A stretch of 64,000 bases of DNA from Palsa-504 sp963839095 (GCA_963839095.1 CAWIUF010000067.1:1-64000), one strand, 5' to 3'; shown: positions 53,230 to 61,889, counted from the stretch's first letter. Numbers and translations are program-made. The notes: a model not told the origin generated them from the sequence alone.

Positions 53230-54641
53230 CGTGTCCGACTATCCCGTCCCGGTCCGGCTAAACGCGCTAACTCGCCGGGCAGGTCCAGCTTGAGCAGGGC
53301 GTTCTCCACGACCTCGCTGAGCGCCGGGTGGATCCAGTACTGACCCCGGGCCATCTCGGCCACGCCCAGCCCGGTCGAGGCGGCCTGCACCAGCGGCTGG
53401 ATCAGCAGCGCGGCCTGGGACCCCAGGATGTGGGCGCCGAGGAGCCTGCCGGTCGCCGGGTCGGCGTACAGCGTGCAGACCCCGCTGATGTCGTGCAGCG
53501 CCCACCCGTAGGTCGTGTCGTCGTAGTCCTGCGTGGCCGCCACGTAGGGGCGGTGGCCCGCGAGGTCCTGCCGGCGGGCGCCGACGGTGGCGATCTGCGG
53601 ATCGGTGAACACGGCCGCTGGCACCCAGTCGTGCGGGTACGGGCGCAGGTCGCCGGGGTGGGCGAGGTTGTGGACCAGCGTGCGGGCCTCGGCGTTGGCC
53701 ACGTGCTTGAGCTCGAACGGCGAGCTGACGTCACCTAGCGACCAGATCCCCTCGGCCGTCGTCCGCCCGTACGCGTCGACCTGGATGCGCCCGTCGTCGC
53801 GCAGGCTGACTCCGGCGGCATCCAGGCCGAGGTCATCGGTGTTCGGCTGGCGTCCGGTGGCCACCAGCAGCAGGTCGCCGGTCACCGCCGGGCCGTCCTC
53901 GAGTTCCACGGCGACCCCGGTGCCGGCCGGGCCGGGCCGGACCCCGGTGATCTGGGCCGACAGGTGAACGTCCCACGTGCGCCGGGCCAGGGCGGTGAAG
54001 CGCTCCGCGATCGACGTGTCGAACGTGTCGATCAACCGGGGCGCCATCTCGACGACGCGGACGGCGACGCCCAGGCAGGAGAAGATATGCGCGAACTCGA
54101 CGGCGATATAGCCGCCGCCGACGATGACGATACTGGCCGGCAGTTCGTCGATACCCATGATCGTGTCGGAGGTATGGAACGCGGCCCCGGACTCGGCGAT
54201 CACCGGCGGGACCGCTGGGCGGCCTCCGGTCGCCACCACGATCCGGTCGGCGGTGATGGCGGTACGGTCGTCGACGACCAGCTCGTGCGGACCGCGGAAG
54301 CGGGCCCGGCCCTCGAACAGCGTCACTCCGTCCGCGTCCGCGCGGGCCTGGCGGCCGTCGGCGGAGATCTGCCCGGTGTGCGAGAAGACCCGGTCCTGGA
54401 TGGCCTTCCAGTCCACGCTGGTCAGCTCGGCACCGAGGCCGAACTGGGCCGCGCGGCGGATCTCGGCGGCGACGTCGGCGCTGTGCACGAAGATCTTGCT
54501 GGGAATGCAGCCCCGGTTGAGGCAGGTCCCGCCGAACGCGCCTTCCTCGATGAGCGCGACGGGACCCTGCCCGGGATCCTCCGGCACCAGCGCATTGCCC
54601 GAACCAGATCCGATGATGGCCAAGGTGAAGTGCTGCATCAT
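53223..54641 (-). CDS. mtr: mycothione reductase
   Basis: 472 residues, FAD-dependent pyridine nucleotide disulfide reductase. Redox motif GGTCLNRGCIPSKIFVHSAD near residue 40, NAD(P)H-binding IVIVGGGYIAVEFA, FAD motif TTAEGIWSLGDVSSPFELKHVAN, and the C-terminal catalytic His-Glu in YWIHPALSEVVENALL. The GCIPSKIFVHSAD...HVANAEAR pattern is that of Mtr rather than lipoamide dehydrogenase or glutathione reductase. Keeps mycothiol reduced, so it places the host among mycothiol-making actinobacteria. Start at one of two adjacent ATGs (54641/54638). Confidence 0.92.
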   Translation of the reverse strand: MMQHFTLAIIGSGSGNALVPEDPGQGPVALIEEGAFGGTCLNRGCIPSKIFVHSADVAAEIRRAAQFGLGAELTSVDWKAIQDRVFSHTGQISADGRQARADADGVTLFEGRARFRGPHELVVDDRTAITADRIVVATGGRPAVPPVIAESGAAFHTSDTIMGIDELPASIVIVGGGYIAVEFAHIFSCLGVAVRVVEMAPRLIDTFDTSIAERFTALARRTWDVHLSAQITGVRPGPAGTGVAVELEDGPAVTGDLLLVATGRQPNTDDLGLDAAGVSLRDDGRIQVDAYGRTTAEGIWSLGDVSSPFELKHVANAEARTLVHNLAHPGDLRPYPHDWVPAAVFTDPQIATVGARRQDLAGHRPYVAATQDYDDTTYGWALHDISGVCTLYADPATGRLLGAHILGSQAALLIQPLVQAASTGLGVAEMARGQYWIHPALSEVVENALLKLDLPGELARLAGPGRDSRTRW

Positions 54642-54721
54642 CGCATCGTAGTTTTCAAACGCAGGTTCTAAGTGACCGCATCGCGGCCGGAATATTTTCG
54701 CCGGCGCGGAAGTCCGTGTGC

Positions 54722-54796
54722 ATGGCTGGCTTCAAGAACTTCATCATGCGCGGGGACCTGGTCGAGCTCGCCGTCGCGGTGGTGATCGGCACCCAG
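54722..54796 (+). pseudogene. mscL 5' remnant (about 25 codons)
   Basis: Reads MAGFKNFIMRGDLVELAVAVVIGT, the exact pore-helix start of the large-conductance mechanosensitive channel (MscL: xGFKxFxxRGNVVDLAVAVVIG), then breaks off into unrelated sequence. The remaining 100 or more residues of MscL are absent, so this is a truncated gene. It lies 80 bp from the mtr start and next to the inverted repeat at 54811. Confidence 0.8.
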
Positions 54797-54810
54797 AGCG
54801 GTGGGATAGA

Positions 54811-54857
54811 CGTGTGCCACACGCCGGTACAAGGACTAAACCCGCCGGTGGCACACG
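54811..54857. repeat. inverted repeat at the mscL breakpoint
   Basis: Perfect 10-bp arms CGTGTGCCAC (54811-54820) and GTGGCACACG (54848-54857) around a 27-base loop. It starts about 15 bp after MscL similarity ends and 58 bp before the stop of the leftward DUF1772 gene. Either a terminator for that gene or a trace of the deletion that removed the rest of mscL. Confidence 0.55.
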
Positions 54858-54914
54858 CTTTGCCTATCGTTGTTTCTGAGGTCGGCCGCGTAGCTCTCAG
54901 TTTGAGAAGGGCGG

Positions 54915-55415
54915 CTACGCGGTCGCCCGCCCGCACAGCACGAGGGCCCAGGTGAGCAGGGCGAAGGCCGGGACGCTGGTGGCGACCCGCAGCAGGTTCC
55001 AGGCGGCCCAGCGGGCCTCGCCGAACTGGGCGCGGACCTGCGCGACGTCGATGTGGGCCGGGTCGCCCGCCGCCTTGATCGCGTCGTTGAGCGGGACATT
55101 GATGGCCACCGTGACGATGACGCAGACAAGGTAGAGGCCGAGCGCGACGGCGATCCAGCCAAAGGCAGGCGTCCCGCGGTTCGTCAGGGCGGCCGCCGCG
55201 GTGAGGACCAGGGCGCCGCCGAACGCGAAGATCATGAACCACGGGTTGATGATGGCCCGGTCGAGCTGCTGGAAGGCCCCGACGAAGGTGCGGTCGTCGG
55301 TCTTGCGCAAGCCGGGCATGATCGTGTCGGCGTACAGGGCGAAGGTGCCAGCCGCCATACCCATGGTCAGTACGGCCCCCAGCAGGGTCGTCAGGCGGAG
55401 AAACGTGCTGGTCAT
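54915..55415 (-). CDS. DUF1772 membrane protein
   Basis: 166 residues with four transmembrane helices (LTTLLGAVLTMGMAAGTFALY, PWFMIFAFGGALVLTAAAAL, AFGWIAVALGLYLVCVIVTVAI, SVPAFALLTWALVLCG). Conserved MPGLRKTDDRTFVGAFQQLDRAIINPWF is the family hallmark (anthrone-oxygenase-like fold, mostly unknown function). ATG at 55415 with GGAGG upstream. Divergent from an AraC regulator, which likely controls it. Confidence 0.87.
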   Translation of the reverse strand: MTSTFLRLTTLLGAVLTMGMAAGTFALYADTIMPGLRKTDDRTFVGAFQQLDRAIINPWFMIFAFGGALVLTAAAALTNRGTPAFGWIAVALGLYLVCVIVTVAINVPLNDAIKAAGDPAHIDVAQVRAQFGEARWAAWNLLRVATSVPAFALLTWALVLCGRATA

Positions 55416-55527
55416 CATGGCCTCCAAGGCTTGTCGGCTTCCTTATGCCGCCAGTCAAGCCGAGCCGGGTGAGGCAGCCAATGGCTCATAGTCGCAACCG
55501 GATACGCGATCGTCTAAGTTGGCGATC

Positions 55528-56493
55528 ATGGATGCCATCGCCGGGCTGCTCGACGGCCCCCGCGCGCGGCGGGCCTTCCTGCTGCGCTGCACCATGGACC
55601 CGCCCTGGGCGCTGCACATCAGGGACGAGGCGCCGCTGACCCTGGTCGCCGTGCTCCGCGGCCAGGCCTGCTTCGTGGTCGACGGCGGCGAGCCCAGCCG
55701 GCTCGACCACGGGGACGTGGCGATCCTGCTCGGCCCGGACCACTACCTGTTCGCCGACGACCCGGCCACCCCGCCGCAGGCGATCATCCATCCCGACCAG
55801 CGCTGCACCACCCCGGACGGGCAGGAGATCCCGCAGATGCGCAGCTTCGGCGTGCGCCGGTGGGGCAACGCCGGCGACGGAGCCACCGAGGTTCTCACCG
55901 GTACCTACAACGCCGAGGGCGAGGTCAGCCGGCGGCTGCTCGACGCGCTGCCGCCGCGGCTGGTACTGCGCCGCGACGAATGGCAGACGCCGGTGCTCGG
56001 CCTGCTGGCGGCCGAGATGCTCCGCGACGAGGTGGGCCAGGACGCCGTCCTCGACCGGCTGCTCGACCTGCTCCTGATCGACGCCGTGCGGACCCACTTC
56101 AGCCGGGCGGAACTGGCCGCGCCCGGCTGGTACCGGGCCCGGCGCGACCCGGTGGTGGCACAGGCGGTCCGGCTGCTGCAGGAAAGCCCGGCCGAGCCCT
56201 GGACGGTCGCCACGCTGGCCCGGCAGGCGCGCGTCTCCCGGGCCACCCTGGCCCGGCGGTTCGCCGACGTGGTGGGCCAGCCGCCAATGGAATTCCTCAC
56301 CCAGTGGCGGGTGACGCTGGCCGCCGACCTCATCCTGGACCCGGCCGAGACCGTCGCCTCCGTCGCCCGCGCCGTCGGCTACAGCTCCCCGTACGCGCTG
56401 AGCGCCGCCTTCAAGCGGGTCCGCGGTGTCAGCCCGCACGAGCACCGCACCGCGCAGCGGGAAGGCATCGCCCAGCGGGAGCACGCGGCATGA
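55528..56493 (+). CDS. AraC family regulator with N-terminal cupin_6 domain
   Basis: 321 residues. Cupin_6 sensor (FLLRCTMDPPWALHIRDEAPLTLVAVLRG, DHGDVAILLGPDHYLF) and a C-terminal double HTH: PWTVATLARQARVSRATLARRFADVVGQPPMEFLTQWR and AETVASVARAVGYSSPYALSAAFKRVRGVSP (in parts). Members often regulate a divergent oxidoreductase or DUF1772 gene. Start at ATG 55528, since the in-frame upstream codon is TTG. Confidence 0.92.
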   Translation: MDAIAGLLDGPRARRAFLLRCTMDPPWALHIRDEAPLTLVAVLRGQACFVVDGGEPSRLDHGDVAILLGPDHYLFADDPATPPQAIIHPDQRCTTPDGQEIPQMRSFGVRRWGNAGDGATEVLTGTYNAEGEVSRRLLDALPPRLVLRRDEWQTPVLGLLAAEMLRDEVGQDAVLDRLLDLLLIDAVRTHFSRAELAAPGWYRARRDPVVAQAVRLLQESPAEPWTVATLARQARVSRATLARRFADVVGQPPMEFLTQWRVTLAADLILDPAETVASVARAVGYSSPYALSAAFKRVRGVSPHEHRTAQREGIAQREHAA

Positions 56494-56503
56494 GCACTCC
56501 AGG

Positions 56504-57191
56504 ATGACGGTGCCTCCGAGGGCAGGGGGCGGGCGAGTCCGAGACCGGCCGCCTTGAGGCGTTCAGCGACGGCGTGCTCGCGGTGATCATCACGATCATG
56601 GCCCTCGAGCTCAAGGCGCCCGTCAGTGACGGCTTCGGCGGCAAGTACGACTTGAGCGAGCGGATCCCGGCGCTGCTTGTCTACATCCTGAGCTTCACGT
56701 TCGTCGGGATCTACTGGAACAACCACCACCACCTGCTGCGAGCCGCCCGCCGGGTGACGCCAGCGGTGATGTGGGCCAACCTGCACCTGCTGTTCTGGCT
56801 TTCGCTCATCCCGGTGCTGACCGAGTGGATCGGCGAGCACTGGGAGTCCAGCCGCCCCGGCCGCCACCTACGGGGTGGTGTGCCTGGGCTCGGCCGTGGC
56901 GTTCACCGATCCTGGCCACGGTGATCGTCCGCGCCGACGGCCGGGACTCGCCGGTCGCGGCCGTCGGCAGGCAGAGCATCAAGGCCCAGGCGTCGCTCGT
57001 GCTCTACGCCGGCGGCACCGCCCTGGCCTTCGTCCATCCCCTGGATCGCCTACATCCTGTTCGCGATGGTGTCGCTCATCTGGTTCATCCCCGATCGCAC
57101 CCTCGATCGGATCCGCATACGACCTAATTGCATACAAAAGCAAGCTTTCGGCGAGTCAAATCCAGCGGACAATAGTGAAGGGCAGGGCTGA
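56504..57191 (+). pseudogene. DUF1211 (TMEM175-like) channel gene, several frame changes
   Basis: Fragments in different frames give the order expected of a bacterial TMEM175-like K+ channel: GRLEAFSDGVLAVIITIMALELK (the FSD filter motif), YILSFTFVGIYWNNHHHLL, VMWANLHLLFWLSLIPVLTEWIGEH, then ATYGVVCLGSAVAF, SIKAQASLVLYAGGTALAFVHP and WIAYILFAMVSLIWFIPDRTLDRIRI. At least three indels are needed (near 56535, 56865 and 57035-57045, possibly more), more than in any neighbour, so true decay is as likely as sequence error. The last frame ends in a TGATG overlap with the next gene. Confidence 0.65.
57128..57137. promoter_or_regulatory. GntR box upstream of the CMD-family gene
   Basis: TTGCATACAA, 54 bp before the ATG at 57191, inside the 3' end of the DUF1211 remnant. 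Same 9-mer TTGCATACA as the three boxes at 58764-58956. Confidence 0.6.
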
Positions 57192-57835
57192 TGCCTCGGC
57201 TGCGCGAGATACCCCGGGACGAGGTCCCGGACGATTTCATCCGCCGGGCCTACGACCGGATGTTCGGGCCGGACCGCGACCCCGTGGCCGAGCCGGGGAC
57301 CGCGACCGGGACGCCCGGTAACTGGTGGACCTGCTTCGCCAACTCACCCGAGGTGTTCCACCATGCCGTGGCCGGGTTCTCGCTCTACCAGAAGTCGGGG
57401 GAGCGGCTGAACCCGGTGCTCCGGGAACTGGGGCAGACCCGGGCGGGCTGGCTGTCCGGCAGCCAGTTCGTGTTCTCCCAGCACAGCAAGTCCTGCCGCA
57501 AGCTCGGCCTGTCCGAGGAGAAGATCGCCGGCATCAGGGCCTGGGGGGTCTCCGACCAGTTCGACCTCCTGGAGCGGGCCGTGCTGGCCTGGACCGACGC
57601 CATCGTGACCGATCACGGCCGGGCCGACGACGCCGTGTTCGCGGTGCTCAAGGCGAACCTGTCCGACGAGCAGATCCTGGACCTGACCTACATCACCGCC
57701 ATGTACACCATGCACGCTACGCTCAGCCGCGCGCTGCGCCTGGAGTACGACGACCGGGACGAGCCGGTGCAGGAGATCGCCGCCCCGGTGGGCGAGGAAA
57801 GCCGGGACATCGGCGCCGACCTGGCCGGCGAATAA
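57191..57835 (+). CDS. carboxymuconolactone decarboxylase (AhpD-like) family protein
   Basis: 214 residues. All-helical CMD fold: NWWTCFANSPEVFHHAVAGFSLYQKSGERLNPVLRELGQTRAGWLSGSQFVFSQHSKSCRKLGLSEEKI (in parts) where the active-site His-x3-Cys (QHSKSC) stands in for the CxxC...H of AhpD; later YITAMYTMHATLSRALRLEYDD. Reaction unknown. Ends 14 bp before the stop of the convergent GntR gene and carries its box. Confidence 0.87.
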   Translation: MPRLREIPRDEVPDDFIRRAYDRMFGPDRDPVAEPGTATGTPGNWWTCFANSPEVFHHAVAGFSLYQKSGERLNPVLRELGQTRAGWLSGSQFVFSQHSKSCRKLGLSEEKIAGIRAWGVSDQFDLLERAVLAWTDAIVTDHGRADDAVFAVLKANLSDEQILDLTYITAMYTMHATLSRALRLEYDDRDEPVQEIAAPVGEESRDIGADLAGE

Positions 57836-57849
57836 CCCGCGCCGGCGGA

Positions 57850-58584
57850 TTACCCGGGTGCGCTGACCCCCAGGGGCAGCGCACCCGGTTCGGCGTCGAA
57901 CAGGCCCTCGACCGATCCGACCTGGTCGAAGCCCACCAGCAGCACGTCGCGGCCCTGGTCGATGTGCTCGGTCATGAGCCGGGCCGCGCGCTCGCCGTCG
58001 TGAGCCTGGATCGCGTTCCGCAGCAGCCGGTGGAACAGGTTCGAGCGCTCCGACTCGGACCGGTCGAAGCGCCGGAACGCCTGGAAGACCAGCGGCGCGT
58101 CCACCGTCACCGACAGCTGCTGACCCAGGAGCGGATGGCGGGCGGCGGTCAGGACGGTCTCGTGGAACTGGCGGTTGGCCGCGTTCAGCTCCCGGAGCTG
58201 GTCGATGGTGGCGGGCCAGGGTCCGGTGACGGCCGCGTCGAAGGCGTCGATAGCCTCGTCCATCCGCGCGATCTCGGCCTCGTCGGCCCGGGTCGCGGCG
58301 CGCTTGGCCGCCAGTGATTCCAGGGTGGCCCGCAGCTCGTACAGGTCCACGATGTCCTCGCGGGTCAGCGCACGCACCATCGCGCCCTTGTGCCGCGCGT
58401 TGACCACCAGGCCGGCGCCCTCCAGGCGGACCAGGGCCTCCCGGACCGGCGTCCGGGAGACCGCGAGTTCCTCCGCGATCCGCTGCTCGATCAGCCGTTC
58501 GCCCGGCCGGTACACGCCCTCGATGATCCGGCGGTAGATCTGCTCGTAGGGACCCGTGCGGTCCTCTTTGGACGTGCCTGCCAT
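57850..58584 (-). CDS. GntR family regulator (FadR/VanR-type FCD domain)
   Basis: 244 residues. N-terminal winged helix YEQIYRRIIEGVYRPGERLIEQRIAEELAVSRTPVREALVRLEGAGLV in parts (residues 12-75), C-terminal FCD helices DIVDLYELRATLESLAAKRAA, NRQFHETVLTAARHPLL with Asp/His for metal or acid ligand. A TTGTATAC-like half-site typical of this subfamily recurs in both directions around the gene. Probably controls the CMD-like gene and the alpha/beta hydrolase. Confidence 0.9.
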   Translation of the reverse strand: MAGTSKEDRTGPYEQIYRRIIEGVYRPGERLIEQRIAEELAVSRTPVREALVRLEGAGLVVNARHKGAMVRALTREDIVDLYELRATLESLAAKRAATRADEAEIARMDEAIDAFDAAVTGPWPATIDQLRELNAANRQFHETVLTAARHPLLGQQLSVTVDAPLVFQAFRRFDRSESERSNLFHRLLRNAIQAHDGERAARLMTEHIDQGRDVLLVGFDQVGSVEGLFDAEPGALPLGVSAPG

Positions 58585-58634
58585 CAGCTTCGGCTTCCCG
58601 GTTCGCGGTGCGGGGCACCATGATCTCTCGGGCT

Positions 58635-58733
58635 GAACGGTAGCAGTCCCGCGTAGGGCGGTACCTGCGCCGAACGCTCGATCCGGAGCAGCCGGTTGTA
58701 CTTGGCCAGCCGCTCGGGCCACCCGGGTCCGGA
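58635..58733 (-). pseudogene. enolase C-terminal remnant
   Basis: On the minus strand the region reads SGPGWPERLAKYNRLLRIER...YAGLLPF, matching the last 30 residues of actinobacterial enolase (GAPxRSERVAKYNRLLRIEEEL...YAGRxAF). Upstream coding for the rest of enolase is absent. It lies in the promoter region of the GntR gene. Either a transferred fragment or the edge of an old deletion. Confidence 0.6.
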
Positions 58734-58763
58734 GCGGTTCCGGATCGTCGCGGTCCGGAGGAA

Positions 58764-58956
58764 TGTATGCAATCCAGGACTTACGATCTTTATCAGTCAA
58801 GCATCAAATTGGGCGGAAACCCGTCGATCGTGACCTGACTATGCCTTTATAGGGGCAGGATATACCGATCTATCAAGGTACTGAGGGGTTGAGCGGAGCT
58901 AGCCCTGATCGTTACCGGCCTACCGAACTTTGCATACATTTGGGTCTTGCATACAG
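58764..58956. promoter_or_regulatory. three GntR boxes upstream of gntR and the hydrolase
   Basis: TGTATGCAA at 58764-58772 (reverse orientation) and TTGCATACA at 58930-58938 and 58948-58956 (18 bp apart). The last two lie 65-91 bp before the hydrolase ATG at 59021. Besides the enolase remnant and these boxes, the 436-bp gap (58585-59020) holds an AT-rich segment around 58840-58880 that may be a promoter, and nothing else I recognise. Confidence 0.65.
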
Positions 58957-59020
58957 TCCGGGGGAGGGGCTTACCATCGGCCGGGACGGCCCAGCGCCGG
59001 GACACAGAGGGGAACGCGAC

Positions 59021-60151
59021 ATGACCGAAGACCTGCCGGCGGGCGTCGAGCGGGACATTGTCACGATGGAGGCGCCCGGGGTGGCCCGGGCCGGCGCGGG
59101 CGGCTACCCGCTGCAGGGCTTCTACACCCGGCCCGCCGGAACGATGCCGAAGGTCGCGCTTATCGCCGCCCACTACAACGTGGACTTCGCCGAGCACTAC
59201 CTGTCGGCGCTGATGGCGCAGCGCGGTTACGGCTTCCTCGGCTGGAACACCCGGTTCCGCGGCGCCGACCACTTCTTCGCCCTCGACCGTGCGCTCGTCG
59301 ACATCGGCCAGGGGGTGGCCTGGCTGCGCGCCCACGGCGCCGAGACGGTCGTGCTGCTGGGCAACTCCGGCGGGGGATCGCTCATGGCGGCTTACCACGC
59401 GCAGTGTCAGGGTGACGTGATCACGAGCTCGTTTGGTATCCCGCTGTTGCCTGAGGTGCACCAGCTGCCCGCGGGCGATCTGTACGTCAGCCTGGCCGCC
59501 CACCCGGGCCGGCCCGAGGTGCTGACCGGCTGGCTCGACCCGTCGGTGACCGACGAGACCGACCCCACCTCGGTCGACCCCGAGCTGGACATGTACGCGG
59601 AGGGCCGCGAGGCGCCGTTCGAGGAGGAATTCGTCCGGCGCTACCGCGACGGGCAGCGGGCCCGCAACCAGCGGGTCACCGACTGGGCCAAGGCCGAGCT
59701 GGTCCGGCTGAACGCGGCCGGGGTGCCCGACCGGCTGTTCCTGCTCCCCCGCACCTGGGCCGATCTGCGCTTCGTGGATGCCACGCTGGACCCGTCCGAG
59801 CGCCCGGTCCCGTACTGCTACCGGGGCGATCCCCAGACGGCCAATCGCGGCGTGACCGGCATCGGCGCCATCAATACCCTGCGCAGCTGGCTCTCGATGT
59901 GGAGCCTGGAGACCTCGCAGGCCCGCAGCGAGCTGCACCTGGCCGCGCTGACCATCCCCGCCCTGGTCATCCAGGCCACCGCCGACTCCGGTGTCTTCCC
60001 CAGCGACGCGGACACCATCTACGCGCAGATCGCGGCGCCGGACAAGACCCGGCTCGACATCAAGGGCGAGCACTACTTCCGTGACCGGCCCGACGGACGC
60101 GACGAGGTGGCGTCCGCGATCGCGGACTGGATTGCGCCCCGGCGCGGCTGA
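59021..60151 (+). CDS. alpha/beta hydrolase
   Basis: 376 residues. Core strands VALIAAHYNVDFAEHYLSALMAQRGYGFLGWNTRFRG in parts, nucleophile elbow LLGNSGGGSLMAAYHAQ (GxSxG), acid in QATADSGVFPSDAD and base His in KGEHYFRDRPDG. A long cap region lies between residues 150 and 310. Resembles the large hydrolases found next to steroid or aromatic catabolism genes, substrate unknown. GAGGGGAAC before the ATG at 59021. Control by the GntR boxes upstream is inferred. Confidence 0.88.
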   Translation: MTEDLPAGVERDIVTMEAPGVARAGAGGYPLQGFYTRPAGTMPKVALIAAHYNVDFAEHYLSALMAQRGYGFLGWNTRFRGADHFFALDRALVDIGQGVAWLRAHGAETVVLLGNSGGGSLMAAYHAQCQGDVITSSFGIPLLPEVHQLPAGDLYVSLAAHPGRPEVLTGWLDPSVTDETDPTSVDPELDMYAEGREAPFEEEFVRRYRDGQRARNQRVTDWAKAELVRLNAAGVPDRLFLLPRTWADLRFVDATLDPSERPVPYCYRGDPQTANRGVTGIGAINTLRSWLSMWSLETSQARSELHLAALTIPALVIQATADSGVFPSDADTIYAQIAAPDKTRLDIKGEHYFRDRPDGRDEVASAIADWIAPRRG

Positions 60152-60224
60152 GTTTGAGCATCGGCGTGATCGACCCGATGCGCGGAGGCTGAGCGCCACC
60201 CGGTGCAGGGCGTCTATGATCCTC

Positions 60225-60260
60225 CGTCAGTTTTGGTTGCCCTGACGACCAAAACTGACG
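60225..60260. repeat. 13-bp inverted repeat between hydrolase and mocR
   Basis: Perfect arms CGTCAGTTTTGGT (60225-60237) and ACCAAAACTGACG (60248-60260) with a 10-base loop. Markedly AT-richer than its surroundings. It may end hydrolase transcription, or act as an operator 104 bp before the MocR gene. Confidence 0.6.
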
Positions 60261-60363
60261 AACGATCACACGTGCCCGTCCTGACCGGCCGCGTCGCATA
60301 CTGGTGTCACGGACGGGCCGTAAAAGCGGCCTGATACCGAACCGCACTAGCAGGGGGTGCGCG

Positions 60364-61889
60364 ATGCGGACGGCGGCGCCGGTCAGCTTCACGCTGAACC
60401 TGTCCGAGCGGACCGGGCCGCGCCCGGATCAGGTGGCGCGGGCTCTGGTGGCGGCGATCGCTTCCGGGCAGGTCCACGACGGTGACCGGCTGCCGTCCAC
60501 CCGGACGCTGGCGGCTACGTTCGGGCTGGCCCGCACCGCCGTAGTGGGCGCGTACGAGGAACTCACCGCGGCCGGGTTCCTGGTCGCCCGGCCGGGCGGG
60601 GCCACCTACGTCGAGCAAGGCGCGGCTGCGGCCGCTCGGGCCGGGGCCTTCGGGGCTACCGGGGCGGGAGTGCTCAAGGACGGAGCGCCCGAGGCAGGAG
60701 CGCCCTGGGCCGGGGCGCCGGGTGCTACCCGGGCTGCGGCGCCGGGTGCTGGCCGGGCTGGGGCGTCCAGGATGGCGGTGGTGCCATCGGTTCGGCTGGA
60801 TCTGGAGGGGGACGGGCGGATCGTTTACGATCTGCGGCCGGGGCTGGCCGATCCGGGACTGATCGCCGAACGGGACTGGGCGCGAGCCATGCGGCTGGCC
60901 GCGTCACCCGCCCGGCAGGCGCCCGGACCTGCGTGAGGAGCTCGGCAGTCACCTGCGCCGCTTCCGCGGGCTGGCGGTCGACCCGGCCGACATCTTCCTG
61001 TTCCCGAGTGTCAGCTCCGCGCTGCGGGCGGTCGCTGTCACCTGCGGGCTGGCCGGCGCAGCCGGTGGCGTTCGAGGATCCTGGTTATGCCAAGGCCAGG
61101 CTCGCGCTGGGCGAGGCGGGTGCGATGATCCGGCCGGTTCCGGTCGACGACGATGGCATCCGGGCGCGGGACCTGCGGAACAGCGACCGGGCCAGCTATG
61201 TCACCCCGGCCCACCAGTTCCCGCTCGGGGGCCGGATGCCGGTGCGCCGCCGGGTCGCGCTGCTGGAGTGGGCGGCGGCCGGCGACGCCCTGGTGCTCGA
61301 GGACGACTATGACGGGGAGTTCCGGTACGACGTCCCGCCGCTGACGCCGCTGCGGGCCATGCCCGCGGCGGCCGGCCACGTGGTCTACCTGGGCACCAGC
61401 TCGAAGATCTTGTCCCGCGGGCTGCGCGTGTCGTGGGCGGTGCTGCCCGCCCGGTTCCGTGCCCCGATGACGGCTTACCTGGATGCCTCCGGGGAGGAGG
61501 TCAGTCAGGTGTCAGCCGCCTTCCTGGCCAGCTTTATCGCGTCCGGGGCGCTGACCCGCCACCACTCGCGGGCCATGCGGACCTACCGGGCGCGGCAGGC
61601 GCGGTTCGTCGCTGCCTGCCGCGAGCACATCCCGGCCGCCCGGGTCCTCGGGATCGAGGCCGGGCTGCACCTGACCCTGGTCTTCGGCCGGCCGCTGGAC
61701 GACGTGGCCGCGGTAGCCCGGCTGGCCGGGGCCGGGCTGGCCTGCCTGCCGCTGTCCGCGTTCTGCGCAGGCGCCGCCGGAGCCAGCAGATCCGGGCTGA
61801 TCTGCGGGTACTCGCGGCTGCCGGAGACGGCCGCCGGTCCCGCGGCCACGCTGATCGGACGGGTCACGGCGGAGCTGATGGCGGCCTAG
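60364..61889 (+). CDS. MocR/PdxR-type GntR-aminotransferase fusion regulator (shifts near 60915 and 61055)
   Basis: N-terminal GntR winged helix (ALVAAIASGQVHDGDRLPSTRTLAATFGLARTAVVGAYEELTAAGFL in parts), an Ala/Gly/Pro-rich linker (about residues 95-140), and a C-terminal fold-type I PLP domain in two further frames: PDLREELGSHLRRFRGLAVDPADIFLFPSVSSALRAV in parts, then QPVAFEDPGYAKARLALG, YVTPAHQFPLGGRMP, LEDDYDGEFRYD and the PLP Lys in LGTSSKILSRGLRVSW. The three frames total about 508 residues, normal for MocR. Typically senses PLP or an amino compound. Start ATG 60364 follows CAGGGGG. Confidence 0.88.
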
